A DNA stretch of 59,366 bases from Elysia marginata (lineage: Eukaryota > Mollusca > Gastropoda > Plakobranchidae), in NCBI GenBank assembly GCA_019649035.1, contig BMAT01007787.1, positions 204,178 through 263,543 on the forward strand, given 5' to 3'. The notes below the pieces were generated by a model. The model made no database searches and was not told the origin of the DNA. It was given only the letters and a program-made list of their open reading frames with translations. The position numbers were made by a program, and so were the translations under genes. Numbering within the stretch: the stretch's first letter is position 1; each line of letters opens with the position of its first letter. Shown piece by piece: positions 12,101-23,501 of this stretch.

Positions 12101-15100
12101 CTGCAACAATTATTTGTAAACATTAATTAATGGAGACGCGCAGTTTTGTCCCCTGCGACACCCTAGGACGCACTGTTTTCTCCCATTTTTAAAAAGTTGT
12201 TATGAAAATTTGTTCACATGATTCTTTTTGCCCATGAAAGTTTAGCTTTTGTTCTTTGTGAGACAGAAAAAAAGAGTTTATACAATGAGTGTGGTTTTTT
12301 TTTACATTTTTTTTGAAAACATATAAAGTTACAAAAAAAAAAATCGAGATATAGATTGAAGTCAATGGTTGATCTGCTTGTAGCACCACCAGGTCTAGAT
12401 TTGACTCAGTGCCTGTAATTTCCTCTTCTTTGTCCTCACTAGACTTGAAATTATCTCTCAGCCATTTTCGTTAGTTTGTTTACAAATTTTGACCCTCTAA
12501 TAGGATTTAGCTTTAAAATTAGTACAAATCATATTCATATTTTATAAATCTTCAGTCAAAGGGAACTAAATGCGGTGCAGAAATAGATGAACGATAATCT
12601 GAGAGTGCTCTCCAATTCCACACTATAGACGGTAAAGAGAAAAAAAATGCCAAAGTCTAACGTTCATATATGATTGGAGTGTTTCAAACCGTGCACTAAG
12701 GCTCCGATCATATAAGAAAGGAGCTACCCCAATGAGTTAAAATGTCACAGATAAAGTACTTACACTTCAAAAAATAGGGTAGCTTTGGGAGACGTAGAGT
12801 CAAAAAGCCTTGAAATATCTGAGGGTGTGAGATGACAGCCAAAATACATACATACCTTCTAAAAAAACCAAAAGAATTCACCTGAGTGAGCATATTTTAA
12901 AAATTTTTTTAAATAGATAAGTAGATACTGCAGTGCTGTTCACACAAAACATCCGGTTGGGGCTAGCCAATGACATCAAAGCATAGAATGGCAAGGAGCT
13001 TGCTTAAAATCACATGAGCAAATAAGAACATTTGAAACACAGAGCTAAATTCCAGGACATCTTTCAAATTGTATATAATGTCTAAAAAACGAACACCACT
13101 GAAGAACACAGGCACTTTCGCCCTATAACTATCATTATCATGTAAAGTGCATAGAGCATTTAAGTAGATTACGCATAAAAGAACTTTAAATTCAGTTTTT
13201 ATCTTCTAGGTGCCACAAAACTCACCTTATCATGAAACTTGACCAGATCCTTGCTAAAGCAGATACTGAGAAGCATGTCCTTGACATCCTGCAAACTTTC
13301 TGTGAGCAACATGCAGTCGGCGTATGTGACCTGGTCTGTTGACATACTGGCTGCTTTCTTCACCTGAAGCTGTAAGTGTGTGTCCACTGGGGTTTGGACT
13401 AGAAGAGAATATGAAGCACAATACACTGTTGTTGTTTTCTTTTCTCTTTATCCCTACAAGGAGCATGGCTGTTAATAATGATTAGTTTCTTGTTGTCAAT
13501 CTTCACATCTGATATAATGTATCGATCACCACTCTTAATAAACCTAATATTTTACTTTTTAAGCTTAGAGCTAAAAACCTTTCAAGTCTTTTACTTTCAT
13601 AGGAGCCTGGCGCTATGTGTAAATTTTCCAGTTCATTCTTTTTCTATCTGCTGCAAATCTTCTTGGGTAAAGTAAGTTTCTTGTAATGCTGAAACAGAAT
13701 AATGCTCTTGTTTTAGAATCCTGAATATTGTTTTTCTTTTGCTTGGTTTACGCATTCCTGCGACGTTCCAAGTTAAAAGTTTGAACTTGTTACCCATTAT
13801 GTTATTTTTTGTCATATTAGGTTTGCTTTATTATTTCATTTCTGCAATTGCTTTCAGTTTTTATTTTTGTCCCCTTTTTGTTGCCTGGCTGGCAAATCTT
13901 CGTCCGAAATGACAGTGTCTGGTTTGTGCCTCTTTGCGCTGAGGGACATTGCTTTTTCAAGATAAACTCGTACATCTTTCTTCGATATCCGGCCTCGCCT
14001 ATTGGCTTTACTTGGGTCTTCTTATTCATTTTCTTCATATTTTTTGTAATTTCTTTGGATTTCGAAATATCGTTCTGTTTGTGATTTGGTATGGCTTAGG
14101 GTTTGGTAGTTTTCTTGTTCTTGTTCTTTGCTTTGCTTTTCCTCTTTTTTGGTTCTTAACTTTTGTCTGGTGGTGCTTCTGCATCAGAATGACTATCTTC
14201 TTCCTCATCTGATAAAAAGTCACTGGCTTAACACTTATTAGAGAGGTGAACTTCTTCATCCCCTTGGTCTTCTCTGACGTTTCTTCTTCCCAAATTTTCA
14301 CTGATCTGAAGATTTGTCATTATTCGTGTCAATTTGTCTTTTTTGTCTTTCTGAGGATATTAAGCCGCTTTGTGGCCGGTGCCATTACAATTAAAGCAGG
14401 CCTTGGCGCCTTCCATCTCCTTATAATATAAAATAATATAAAGGGCCAATTTGAATAAATCTCTCAATTAGGTCTTGTATCTGTTCTATGTACAGAATAA
14501 CATGAAAAGGCAACTTTGTTTACACTCTCTCGGAGGGAAGACCCCTGTACTAGTCACTGAGTTTGTTATGATAAATTACTAAACAAAGTTGTGTAATTTG
14601 TGTTGTACCCGTAAGTATACTGTTAAATCTAAAATGTGAGACAGATTGGGTTGGTCTATGTACAAGTCCGAAACTCCATGAAACTTAAGAGATGTAACAG
14701 CAAGGTTTCACAAGAATATATTTTATCCTTTTTACTGACACTGAGGTTTACTTCCAAGTCTGAAATAATATTCATTAACTATTTTAGACTGTACTTGATT
14801 AAAAACAAGTCAAAATATTATTTTTAAAAAATCTGCCTATTCACTTGAACTAGTCAAAATATTATAATAAACCTGCCTATTCACCTAAACTTTAACTTGA
14901 GATTTCATCTCTAGTTGATGAGAAGAAATTCACAAAAGCATCTCTCTGCAAGCAGCAAGTAAAACCAAACTTTATATTGTGAGGAATTTGAGGGACAGGG
15001 CTCTAAATTTCAGCCAGCGACCCACCCAGCCTTTCTCTCCCCCCCCCCCACCTCTCTTTCCCCACACACACATTCCCCATCTGTAGTATAAAAAAAAACT

Positions 15101-18100
15101 ATCAACCAAAATACTTTAAAAACCAAAATACATTTTTCAGGATAAAAAAATTCAGTTTAAAAGGATTCTACTGTCATACCCGACAACTGGATTGTCATAA
15201 GAGTCAAAATATATAAACATATAATAAATCCTAAATAAGTAAGTTTTTTTCAATCTTCATTTTGACTACATTGAAGTTGAAAGGCTAAACGCTTTGTTTC
15301 TACAGAAAAATAAAAGAAAATGTACAACTGTGCGCATTTCTCATTGGTTTCATACCTAGTTATATTTTTTTTAGCTGTATCATTAGTAGCCAGAGTCATC
15401 AAGATGCAATACTCAAGTTCTAAGGTAATGGCAACCTGTAAAAATTGTTGAATCATGTCTTTAACCAGTCCTAGTGGGTCGGATGTTGGAAATTTTAATT
15501 TAGAGAAAGACGTATAAAAATTGAGACATCTGACGTATTTGCGCTGGAAGAAAGACATGAGTTTAGCATTCCCACAAATATTTGCGCAATTTTGACTTAT
15601 AGATTTATACATTGTTTGAGAGCTTCTCAGAAGTGCATAAGGGAAAGAAAAAACTACTTTAATATCTTGGTTTTGACCTTAATTAGGGATTAAAGGACCT
15701 TTTCTCTAGGAAATTAAAATCTTTTATTACAAATAATTTAAAGAGATCAGTTACCGGTGAGCTACTTGGTTTACTTATTGACGGTAACAAGAACTATGGG
15801 TCGAAAGAAAGATTTCAAAAGTTTTTTCCTCTAACATAGCTCTTTAATTAAAAGGTCACAAATAACAAATCTTGGTAATGATGGAACCTGAGCCATATAA
15901 AACCTACCATAAAAAGATAAAGAAATGGTTGTTGAAACATTTCAAGCCACTGTAATGTTTATAGGCACCCGTTTGTTACCTCTTTATTATCTTTGCATGT
16001 AATTAAGGAGGCTAAATGGAACAGGGTTCACCCATTAGCTGGCTGACCCTTGCTGGCCTAGAGCAATACTTAACTCTTCTTTCAATAAAACTATGTTTGG
16101 AATAAATGAGAACATCTGTTATAATGAGATTTCTTGAAAACACAAGAGTTTCCTTGAAAACTCAGTTTCACTGTATGTGATAAAAATAAATTAAACTTTC
16201 AATATTGACAAAGAAAAGTTTAAGTAAAGTTTTGACCTGTGATAGAAAAGGTTCATTTTTTTTTTCAAATAGAATAAGAATATCAGGACAAGCTGACTCA
16301 TTTTCAGGGGACACTAAACATATGTCTTGCAACCCATCAAAATGAGTCTTAAGTCAAATTTGAAAGTAGTAGGATATTGGTATCATAGAAAATCTTATTT
16401 TCTCTACTTTTAAATAAGCAGAACAGCTCTATCAAACTTCTTTCTGATGTTATAGCTGTTTGGAGTCTGTAGGGTTAAGATTTGTGAAATTTCAGAAAGG
16501 ACAGAAGATTCTGTTTAAAGTTTAGACAACTATAAAGGTTTAGCAACCATAACAATTAAAATTACAGACATAAGAGTATTAAGACATTAAATTTCAACAT
16601 GCTGACTTCTGAACACCAACTAAACTTTGAAAGTCTATATCTCAAAATTACGTAGTGCGACTTAAGACTCATTTGGATAGAATGCGAGACATACATTTCT
16701 TATCCCCAATACTTACCAGCAGGGCAACACATAGAGACACGGTCCACTTTGTCAGGGTATTTAGCTGCAAATAGTCCAGCAATTGCCCCACCAAGAGAGC
16801 TGCCAACTATATGAACTTTTCTGCCCCCAAGATTCACAAGACCTAAAAACTGAAGAAATAAAAATTCACAAACCAATAGAAAAGTGCCAAAAAATTTCTT
16901 TTTCTTTTAATGCAAAAACATATGATGAAAAAATCTTCAAGATACCTATGTAATATTAAATAATTTTTAAACCATGATTGACTCCATGCAAGTCGGACGT
17001 CAACATTATCAAAGCTAAACTTCCATATAACAAAAACATGTGCATCCTTTAATGCATAAACTTACGAGCTTTATAAAGCTTCTGGGCCTAGATTACTCAT
17101 GCATGTTAAAAAAAATAATAAGAGGGTAGAGTATTTTGAGGCTAAACTTTTATAATAAATGTAGAGTAAATATTACAAAGTAGAAACAAAACTAGATAAA
17201 ATACGCGTAGGTTAATACTGTTACATACTCTTACAGCTCAAAGTGTACATGAAACTACAAGCAAAATCTTGTTATGTTGGTACTCTTAGAGCTGTAATAC
17301 TTATGTTACACATATTTGGTCTTATTTATTGACTCATCACTACTACAACTCTTATTTAATAGCCTTATTTAAGATATGAAGTTATGGTTAACATACCACA
17401 TTGATAAGATCAACAGCTCTGTCAAAGCTCACGTCACTGTCTTCTCCAGGTCTGGAAGAATCACCATGACCTGGCAGATCTAGGGCAATCATATGGATGT
17501 CTGCTGGGAGCCGCTACAACAAAACCAAAAGAAAAAAAGTTTTATAGCCAATCTGGTTACAATTTCGATTAGTTATAACAATAATAATACAAAAAAAAAA
17601 AAAACCAAAATGCATGTCCTGAAGAAACTACTTATTTTTATTTAAATAAATCAGACACCTAATGCCCCTTACTTTTAGAAACAAAAAAAATGTAAAATTA
17701 ACCCATAAATCCTTTTGAAAAACAGAAAATTACTTTTATAAGGTTCTATTTTTTGGTTTCTAGGGTTACTTGATTTATAAGCAAAAAGATTTTACTTTAA
17801 ACCTGTAGATTTCTTTTCTTTTAAATACTGTTATTTAAATACAAGCTTACCTTGATAATTGGGACCCACTGATCCTTTGAGGATGTGAAGCCATGAAGGA
17901 AGACAATGCTGGTCTTGTTTGGGTGTGGTTTGTTCTTCTCTCCATAGCAGAAGACATGATCCTGATCACCAATAAACTTGATTTCTACTCCTGACTTGTA
18001 TGCTTGATATCTGAATACATTAGAGTGAAATAGTTATAACAGGTTTCCGGATAAAATGAGAGTTATATATTGACTTAGAAAATCAGGACGAATTTGCTGT

Positions 18101-18687
18101 TTGACAAAAATTATCAAACAGGAGAAAACAAAAAAGTTTTATACATTAATTTTAATGGATTACTTGCAACAGGGTTAAAATCCCATTTGTAGCATTTTGC
18201 CCTGTTTTGACATGAAAACCCTTTACAGAAATGAAAAAAGTTTGCTAAAACAGCTCACTTTTTATCTGAAGTGAATACACAAATGTTTCTTTATTTTTTG
18301 TTTTGTTTGATTTTTAACAACTAACCATTCCTTTCTGATGAAATGTATTTGATATATTTTCCTCAAAAGTAAAAGAAACACAATAAAATGAAAGAAAATT
18401 TATATTTGAAAAAACAAAACAAAACACATATACATGTATTTATGAACCATGAGTAATGTCTTGAACTTCCTGCACATACAACACTATTGCAGCTACAACA
18501 ATTAGAAAGTCTAGCCAAACCTCATAAAAAGCCGAACAAGGATGTGAGGGAAGCAGTAGAATAGGAGTGCAAATATGCTGATTGGAGTAACCACCAGAAA
18601 GGCTATGAGTGCAGCAGCTCCCACCAAAAAATCCATTGCTGAATACTGTCTTGCAGTTGCAGATGAATAAATGCTTTTTTTTCCTTT
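9008..18687 (-). CDS. ABHD6: ABHD6-like monoacylglycerol lipase, whole gene (8 coding exons)
   Basis: This is an alpha/beta-hydrolase that in animals cleaves monoacylglycerols (including 2-arachidonoylglycerol) and lysophospholipids at the cytosolic face of membranes. Coding exons from 5' to 3' are 18636-18521, 18010-17851, 17513-17397, 16849-16717, 13398-13226, 12818-12764, 10269-10169 and 9175-9008. They join in consistent phase to 1023 nt, 340 residues plus stop; human ABHD6 has 337. Residues about 4-27 form a membrane anchor. LHGFTSSKDQW (about 77-87) is the oxyanion-side HGF box. DLPGHGDSS follows in exon 3. GSSLGG holds the nucleophile Ser149, WGQNDE supplies Asp284 and CGHAIHIDRP supplies His313. 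The start ATG sits in a good context (GCAATGG) and aligns with the human start. A splice acceptor at 18688-18690 marks the first coding exon as preceded by a 5' UTR intron, and the upstream UTR exon was not located. Confidence 0.93.
9507..9539. repeat. T22-G11 homopolymer junction
   Basis: An uninterrupted run of 22 T is followed by 11 G inside ABHD6 intron 7. On the transcribed sense it reads C11A22. Confidence 0.9.
10169..10269 (-). CDS. ABHD6: ABHD6 coding exon 7 (catalytic Asp)
   Basis: Acceptor AACCAG|TATTCAG and donor GATGAG|GTAGGT. It encodes TTVNKLDHLEKMAHKI and VPSQLIWGQNDE; the Asp of QND is the triad acid (residue 284). Confidence 0.92.
11043..11266. mobile_element. MITE, TGTCT family, copy nested in a LINE
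   Basis: The ends are TGTCTCGTATCCAGGGTGAA on the left and the inverse of TGTCTGGCATCCTGGGTGAA on the right, each flanked by TA (11041-11042 and 11267-11268). It has no coding capacity. It sits between two blocks of the surrounding reverse transcriptase, so it jumped into an existing LINE copy. Confidence 0.82.
11732..11750 (+). repeat. short (GT)n microsatellite
   Basis: A run of alternating TG is followed by TGGGTTTGTG. It lies within the decayed Rex1-like LINE fragment. Confidence 0.85.
12764..12818 (-). CDS. ABHD6: ABHD6 coding exon 6 (55-nt short exon)
   Basis: Acceptor CCCTCAG|ATATTT and donor TTGAAGT|GTAAGT. It encodes IFQGFLTLRLPKLPYFLK, matching the human stretch that starts ILQGLVDVRIP. 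Phase 0 in and phase 1 out, exactly what exons 5 and 7 require. Confidence 0.85.
13226..13398 (-). CDS. ABHD6: ABHD6 coding exon 5 (start of cap region)
   Basis: Acceptor CTTCTAG|TCCAAA and donor ATAAG|GTGAGT. It encodes QTPVDTHLQLQ through LLSICFSKDLVKFHDK. It aligns with the variable cap region of ABHD6. The codon split over the junction reads Val where human ABHD6 has the Gly of CPAG. Confidence 0.82.
13620..14420 (-). mobile_element. L1/Tx1-like LINE fragment: end of ORF1 and start of endonuclease ORF2
   Basis: Read on the minus strand, 14404-14361 encodes a decayed zinc knuckle (KACFNCNGTGHKAA, the last Cys lost). An acidic/basic ORF1 tail follows, with SDEEEDSHSDAE and later EAGYRRKMYEFILKKQ. 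Then 13815-13633 opens with NKFKLLTWNVAGMRKPSKR and ALQETYFTQEDLQ, the first two motifs of an apurinic-type endonuclease. The match stops near 13620 with the endonuclease only begun. This is an internal piece lacking its 3' end, within ABHD6 intron 4. Confidence 0.8.
16323..16691. mobile_element. MITE, TGTCT family, intact ends
   Basis: The ends are TGTCTTGCAACCCATCAAAA on the left and the inverse of TGTCTCGCATTCTATCCAAA on the right. Both are flanked by TA (16321-16322 and 16692-16693). Internal sequence matches the copies at 23052 and 47504, for example AGGGTTAAGA-TTGTGAAATTTCAGAAAGG read in reverse. It lies next to ABHD6 exon 4. Confidence 0.82.
16717..16849 (-). CDS. ABHD6: ABHD6 coding exon 4 (nucleophile elbow)
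   Basis: Acceptor TTCAG|TTTTTAGG and donor GCTG|GTAAGT. It encodes KVHIVGSSLGGAIAGLFA, with the G-x-S-x-G elbow and nucleophile Ser149, then YPDKVDRVSMCCPA. Confidence 0.93.
17397..17513 (-). CDS. ABHD6: ABHD6 coding exon 3
   Basis: Acceptor TTGTAG|CGGCTC and donor AATGTG|GTATGT, 39 codons in phase 0. It encodes DIHMIALDLPGHGDSSRPG, the conserved DLPGHG loop of alpha/beta hydrolases. Confidence 0.92.
17851..18010 (-). CDS. ABHD6: ABHD6 coding exon 2 (HGF box)
   Basis: Acceptor ATTCAG|ATATC and donor ATCAAG|GTAAGC. It encodes YQAYKSGVEIKFI through SIVFLHGFTSSKDQWVPIIK, the first strands and the oxyanion HGF box. It ends in phase 0. Confidence 0.92.
18521..18636 (-). CDS. ABHD6: ABHD6 coding exon 1 (membrane anchor)
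   Basis: It encodes MDFLVGAAALIAFLVV and PHILVRLFM, an uncharged helix followed by arginines, as expected of a signal anchor. The donor is ATGAG|GTTTGG and leaves phase 2. The exon probably extends as 5' UTR to 18687. Confidence 0.9.
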
Positions 18688-21429
18688 CTGAAATAATAAG
18701 AAGCCACTGTTAATCTCAAAATAGACCTTCTTTTTTTTATTGCGATAAATAATGAGAAATTTCAAAATTCTTAAGTAGGCTACTTTCTTCACTGTTATTT
18801 GAGGGCAAGAAAACAACTTTAAGTTAACCACATCTAAAAATCTTTGTTGTTATGTTATGTCTTGAACCAGTCCAAATGAGTCGGGTATCACAATTTTGAA
18901 ATTGCGAGGCTTTAATATTTTGAACAATTTTTGCATCACTCTATGCTTCCGTTGCAAAATTTAAAAATCCTACGAAATTAGTTATCAAAATTCTTTAGAA
19001 AGACAGCTTGAATTTCTTTTGATTTACATGTGAGCAGGTGGCTTTACCTTGTACGGTATCTACTTTTGATATATATTAATTTTTTGTACGGATGTTGAAT
19101 CAGTTAATTAACAGAGAAAGAATTCTTATGGAATTATGGAATTCTGTTTTCTGTGGTTGTGTGTAAAGGAAAGAGAAAGATTAGCTTTGATGCACTGAGC
19201 AAGTGTTGAACTGATATATATATAATTTTTGTAGTTGTTGATAAATTGCTCACAGTCTGTAATTTACACTGAACCAAGAGACTAAGACTCAAAAGTTTTC
19301 CTAGGGTTGCGCATGGAATGGGAGTGTGAACAGCTCTATCCTTGGTGTAGCCTCCTTGTAGGGAAATATCTCAGACGATAGACCAACAGTGCAGAGTAGT
19401 TAAGTTTGAATCATCATGCTACCGTTAGGCAGAGGTTGGAGAGAAGTTTCCCTGGTAAAATGGAAGGCTGCATGACCATGCTAGCCTTAAGAAGTAAATT
19501 TATGTAGAATGCATAAATAATGCATGATCCTGATCACCAATAAACTTGATTTCTTGATAAAATTATTTGAGAAGTTATGATTTATAATCAATTTTTAATA
19601 GTGGATTATTTGAAAAGTAAATGACATTTGATTTTTAAGTGCGAATACATGTATTGCTATTCCAATTTGGTTTATTTTTAACAATATAGTTGTCCCTTCT
19701 GGCTGGGCCTTTTTATGCATGCTGAGGTTTCAGAACAAGAAAAAAAATTTATACATGAAATAGATTTACCCTACAATTTATATACAAACTGAACATAGGA
19801 CTACAGGTACCGTATAAATTAGGCTTGCAATGTATTCATTAAGAACGGTTTTACAAAGAACAGTACAGTACTGAGTAGGCCAGAGAACTATAATTGATTA
19901 GCCCACTATAGACAATAGATTCTATGCCCTAAGGGCCCCATAGGAAGAAGGTAAAAGCTTTGAGTTGGCTTCGCCTCCCTACGTTAGTGATGGGTGATGC
20001 ATATTACTGTTAAGCTTTACCCGATTCTTCGTGTAGTCAACTCAACGTATCACAGCAATCTCATATACCACCAGATAAACTTGTTGCATGAGTATGTATA
20101 TATACCAAGCATCTGAAAATTTTCCCCACTTCACACACAACGGCAATGTTTTAGGTTTCCCCAACTCAAGTTCCAAGACAGCTGCGCTGCCAGCTGAGAC
20201 CGATAGCAAAGCAAAATTCACATGTGTGAAACTCTTACATCATGCTTTACCACGGACTGGGCCCATTGTGCGTCCTGTATGAGTCAATCTTACACCATAC
20301 ATAGAGGAAAGTTTCTCGACCAGCAGACTTCTGAGCAAATAAGGTTTTATATCAAATTTGTGGGTGGGGCTTGGAGACAACCTGCCGTTATTGTCTTCAT
20401 TCGCATAAAATCTACTACCTGATCTTGAAATAACGACAATGTAAACTGACAAAGATCTGATTTCCAGTAGCACAAAGAATCTAGGCAGTTTTTATCAAAT
20501 CATTATTTTTATTTTTCTCAAGGTTCGATTCTTTTTAGTTTACTAGATTGTACGAATATTTTGGAAAACCAAGGTGCCAAACTTGACAAAAGTGACCGAA
20601 GGAGTCTAAGACTAGCGCCATAGTCACAACACTGTAGACGTAGTAAATTTAAACGCCCGTCTAAATCGTTTTAGTCGTGACGTTACACTAGTTGTTAATT
20701 TACAACACACGACTTGCGCTAGTCAGTGCGTAAAGCATTGACTAACTTACGAGGCTGTGATAGGTCAACAAACTCGCGACTTAGCTATGTAAACAAGCAA
20801 CGGCGACTGATGCAGCTTGATGGCTCGATCATTGAAGTCCATGGGCTCGATTACAAGCCGTGGGCTGTTAGTTTCGTGGTAAAAAAAAACCTCAACCACT
20901 AACCAGCGATGTCCTGAATAGACTAGTTAAACTAAGAAAGAAAATGAACCAACAACATCTACAATAAAACTGTAGGCAAAGTTGTTGGGCTCTGAAGATA
21001 GCCTTTTAGTTCAATTTTCCCATTTCTCTCGGCATTTAAAAAGAAAAAAGTCACAGGTTTGCCGCCCGGCGATGTAAGAAGGCTCTTTCGCATGTCTATG
21101 TTAAATCGGGCTCTTTCTAGCCGGGGATGTGAATTTCAGGTGCAAACATGAGGCTGGCAGTCAGGCATCACGGTCTGCCACACACGCGCCAAGCCGATGA
21201 ACCATGGAAACGAAAGGGAAAAGTAACAGGAACTGATTTTGCGCAGTGTGATGGCTCTTGCTCCCGTTCACGAGGATAAAACAAACTATAAGTCTGAAGT
21301 AGCTAGAAGGGGGCCTGCATTACTGTTGTGCATGCGGCGTAAAGTCTGACTTTAAACACTGTCTTGCTACTTCACAACTAAGCTAACGTCCGACGTATGC
21401 TACTACAGTGTTGTGACTTCGGGCCTAGA
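18688..21429. other. upstream of ABHD6 coding start; 5' UTR intron or promoter region
   Basis: No coding exon is recognised. A lone MITE left end (TGTCTTGAACCAGTCCAAAT) lies at 18858. From about 20580 to 21420 CpG dinucleotides become visibly more frequent than in the surrounding AT-rich DNA, so a promoter or 5' exon for ABHD6 could lie there. I found no TATA box or exon that I can defend. Confidence 0.35.
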
Positions 21430-21445
21430 GCCCCCCAGTGAGTGC
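21430..21445 (+). repeat. SINE target-site duplication, left copy
   Basis: GCCCCCCAGTGAGTGC is repeated exactly at 21687-21702 on the other side of the SINE. Confidence 0.9.
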
Positions 21446-21686
21446 TTGATTGAAGGATATTTTTACAAGCCCAATTCCACTTCAAAGGTGCTCTCAGGGC
21501 TTGGGTCCCAATGACAATTTACGGGCTGCCACCCAGAGACTAGCGGGGATACCATGACTTAGCCTCAGCCGGTCACATTATACTGACACCGACCCAACCA
21601 GTAGGGGCCCGGACTGTGCTCGGCTGTGTTTCGAACCCGCGACCTCTTGGCCACAGAGCGAAGCCACTACCAACTGAGCTATCTAG
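21446..21686 (-). mobile_element. tRNA-derived SINE
   Basis: On the minus strand the element starts with a tRNA-like head from about 21688: TAGATAGCTCAGTTGGTAG (box A), an anticodon-arm-like CTCTGTGGCCAAGAG with GGC at the anticodon position, and CGCGGGTTCGAAACAC (box B). A non-tRNA body of about 150 nt follows (GGTTGGGTCGGTGTCAGTAT and CTCTGGGTGGCAGCCCG), ending in a short AT-rich tail (AAATATCCTTCAATCAA) at 21446. A 16-bp direct repeat flanks it, typical of LINE-driven insertion. The lack of a proper acceptor stem and the long body argue against a working tRNA gene. Confidence 0.88.
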
Positions 21687-21702
21687 GCCCCCCAGTGAGT
21701 GC
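21687..21702 (+). repeat. SINE target-site duplication, right copy
   Basis: This is an exact copy of 21430-21445. Its first G and C bases merge with the SINE 5' end, so the border is uncertain by two or three bases. Confidence 0.88.
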
Positions 21703-23051
21703 AGGCCTGGCTTGTTTTACGATAGTCGATAGAAACCGATGCCAAAATCGTGTTAGAATCATGCACAGAAATAGATTCAAGGACTAGATCTAGATCTAGT
21801 AGATGCGAATCTAGATTCATCAAATCAATTCTACCTTGGTTCTAGCTCATCGACCATCAGGCTAGAAAGCTGTACGAGTGTACGTATTACTAATACAGTC
21901 GAAACATAGCTGTTAGCTGATACATGTACTTAGACACTAATAGACAGTCACAGGATTAATTTCAACTTTCGGTTTCGATCGTGCAAGGGGCAAAAGATAA
22001 CCTAACCTTTGACCTTCTCTGTTACTTTTCCGAGCGTCGGTTTATAAGCCTACAGCGTGCTTTTTTTTTTTTTTTTACCTCAAGCTGAATTTTGCTTTGA
22101 GAAGTATTTTTTTTTCTGACAATCATAGACAACGACTTTATGCGCATTTTCTACAGCTTGTTTGTTTTTTAATCTAACCCATTTTAAAAGTATTAATTAT
22201 AAATTATGTTGTAAATGATCAATTCTTAACCAGGCTAACAGACTCTACAATTACATGTAGCGGTACAATTATTATCCTAATTATATGTACAAACACTAGA
22301 GACGTACCGTATAATATTAATGAAATTGATAATGAAATGACAACTCTCTCTATCTGTTTATCGCATTGTCTCTTTTCCGTCTTAAATCAACAACAGATAC
22401 TTGCCTATCTCGCTCAACAAAACAGTCCCACTTTTTTTGTTTTTCACCCCCCCCCCTTTTTTTTTTTTAAATGTTCTCATTACGCAACGACCGAATAGGA
22501 TACTTTGATCCTTTACATGATTTGCCCCAAATAACATGATGAAATAGGGCTACCCGTTGTGTAAAATAACATGTAGATCTAACTAGAATGAAAAACTTAA
22601 ATTTAAGTTTACAAACTAGAATATCTCAGTAGTTTTTCCAAAAAAAAAGTCAATTTTGAGTAATCGGGCTAATGTAGGCCTAAAGCTGAATTCCTTAAGG
22701 TTGTTTTTTACTAGATGAGTTATTGTTTATCCTATCGTCCTGTCACAGGCCAACTAAATTTTGTTCCGCCGTGAAATTCATGCGAGGAGACAAGTAAATC
22801 TACTATCCTCTCAACGGTAAACAAAGCATACGCCTAGCAGTTTAGCGTAAGCTGTAACAGTATTTGTAGCGGTGAAACAATGCGCTCTGCGTGGAATGTT
22901 TTAAACTATGCGCTATGCAAATTTTTTTGTTATTTCTTGCTAAGTTTTGAAAGACGTAAATATTTACATGTAATCTGTTCTTCACTTGTTATGAATAATA
23001 TTGCAATAATCATTATTAAGTAATAGTCGATTTTCATCTTTCTAAATAATA
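21703..23051. other. intergenic sequence with TAGATCTAG palindromes
   Basis: No gene is seen. Around 21780-21830 the motif CTAGATCTAG and its variants recur several times. Runs of T (22062-22077) and C (22448-22457) occur. Confidence 0.45.
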
Positions 23052-23501
23052 TGTCTTGCAGTTGCATTATGTCCAAATGAGTCGTAAGTCGAAAGGCTTA
23101 GTTTGGAGATATATAGGCTTTTAAATTTTACTGGGTGTTCAGAAGTTAAAGGTTTTTTTAAATTTATTTTAGATGTTGACGTTAAAACCATTTTTAAACG
23201 GTTTCGACACCTTATTGATATTAAAACTTCATTTTTAGGTGTTTAATCTTAATTGGTATGGTTGCTGAGACCTCAATTCCTTATAATAGTTCTCTAAACT
23301 TTAAATGCTGTTTTCTATCCTTTCTGAAATTTCACAAGTCTTAACCCTGCCAACTTCAAATGGCTATATTTTATACAGAAGTATGATAGAGTTTTTCTGT
23401 TGGTTAAATTTTAAAGTAGAGAAAATAAACTTTCCTGTAATAACATTACCTGACTACCTTCCAATTTCGACTCAAGACTCATTTGGACTGGTTGCAAGAC
23501 A
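23052..23501. mobile_element. MITE, TGTCT family, longest copy (450 bp)
   Basis: The left end TGTCTTGCAGTTGCATTATG continues into GTCCAAATGAGTCGTAAGTC. The right end is its inverse, CGACTCAAGACTCATTTGG then ACTGGTTGCAAGACA. A TA precedes the left end; the right flank is TT. The interior is about 60-70 percent identical by eye to 47504-47946 over its whole length. Confidence 0.82.

Noticed and set aside
13848-14212. Hydrophobic plus-strand frames resembling membrane proteins
   Set aside because: They are antisense shadows of the LINE ORF1 region on the minus strand.
15250-15612. 120-codon minus-strand frame in ABHD6 intron 4
   Set aside because: ABHD6 exons 4 and 5 join in phase without it and the peptide has no hydrolase features.
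21600-21690. Functional tRNA-Ala gene on the minus strand
   Set aside because: The 5' and 3' acceptor halves do not pair, the sequence runs on into a SINE body, and a 16-bp target duplication brackets the unit.
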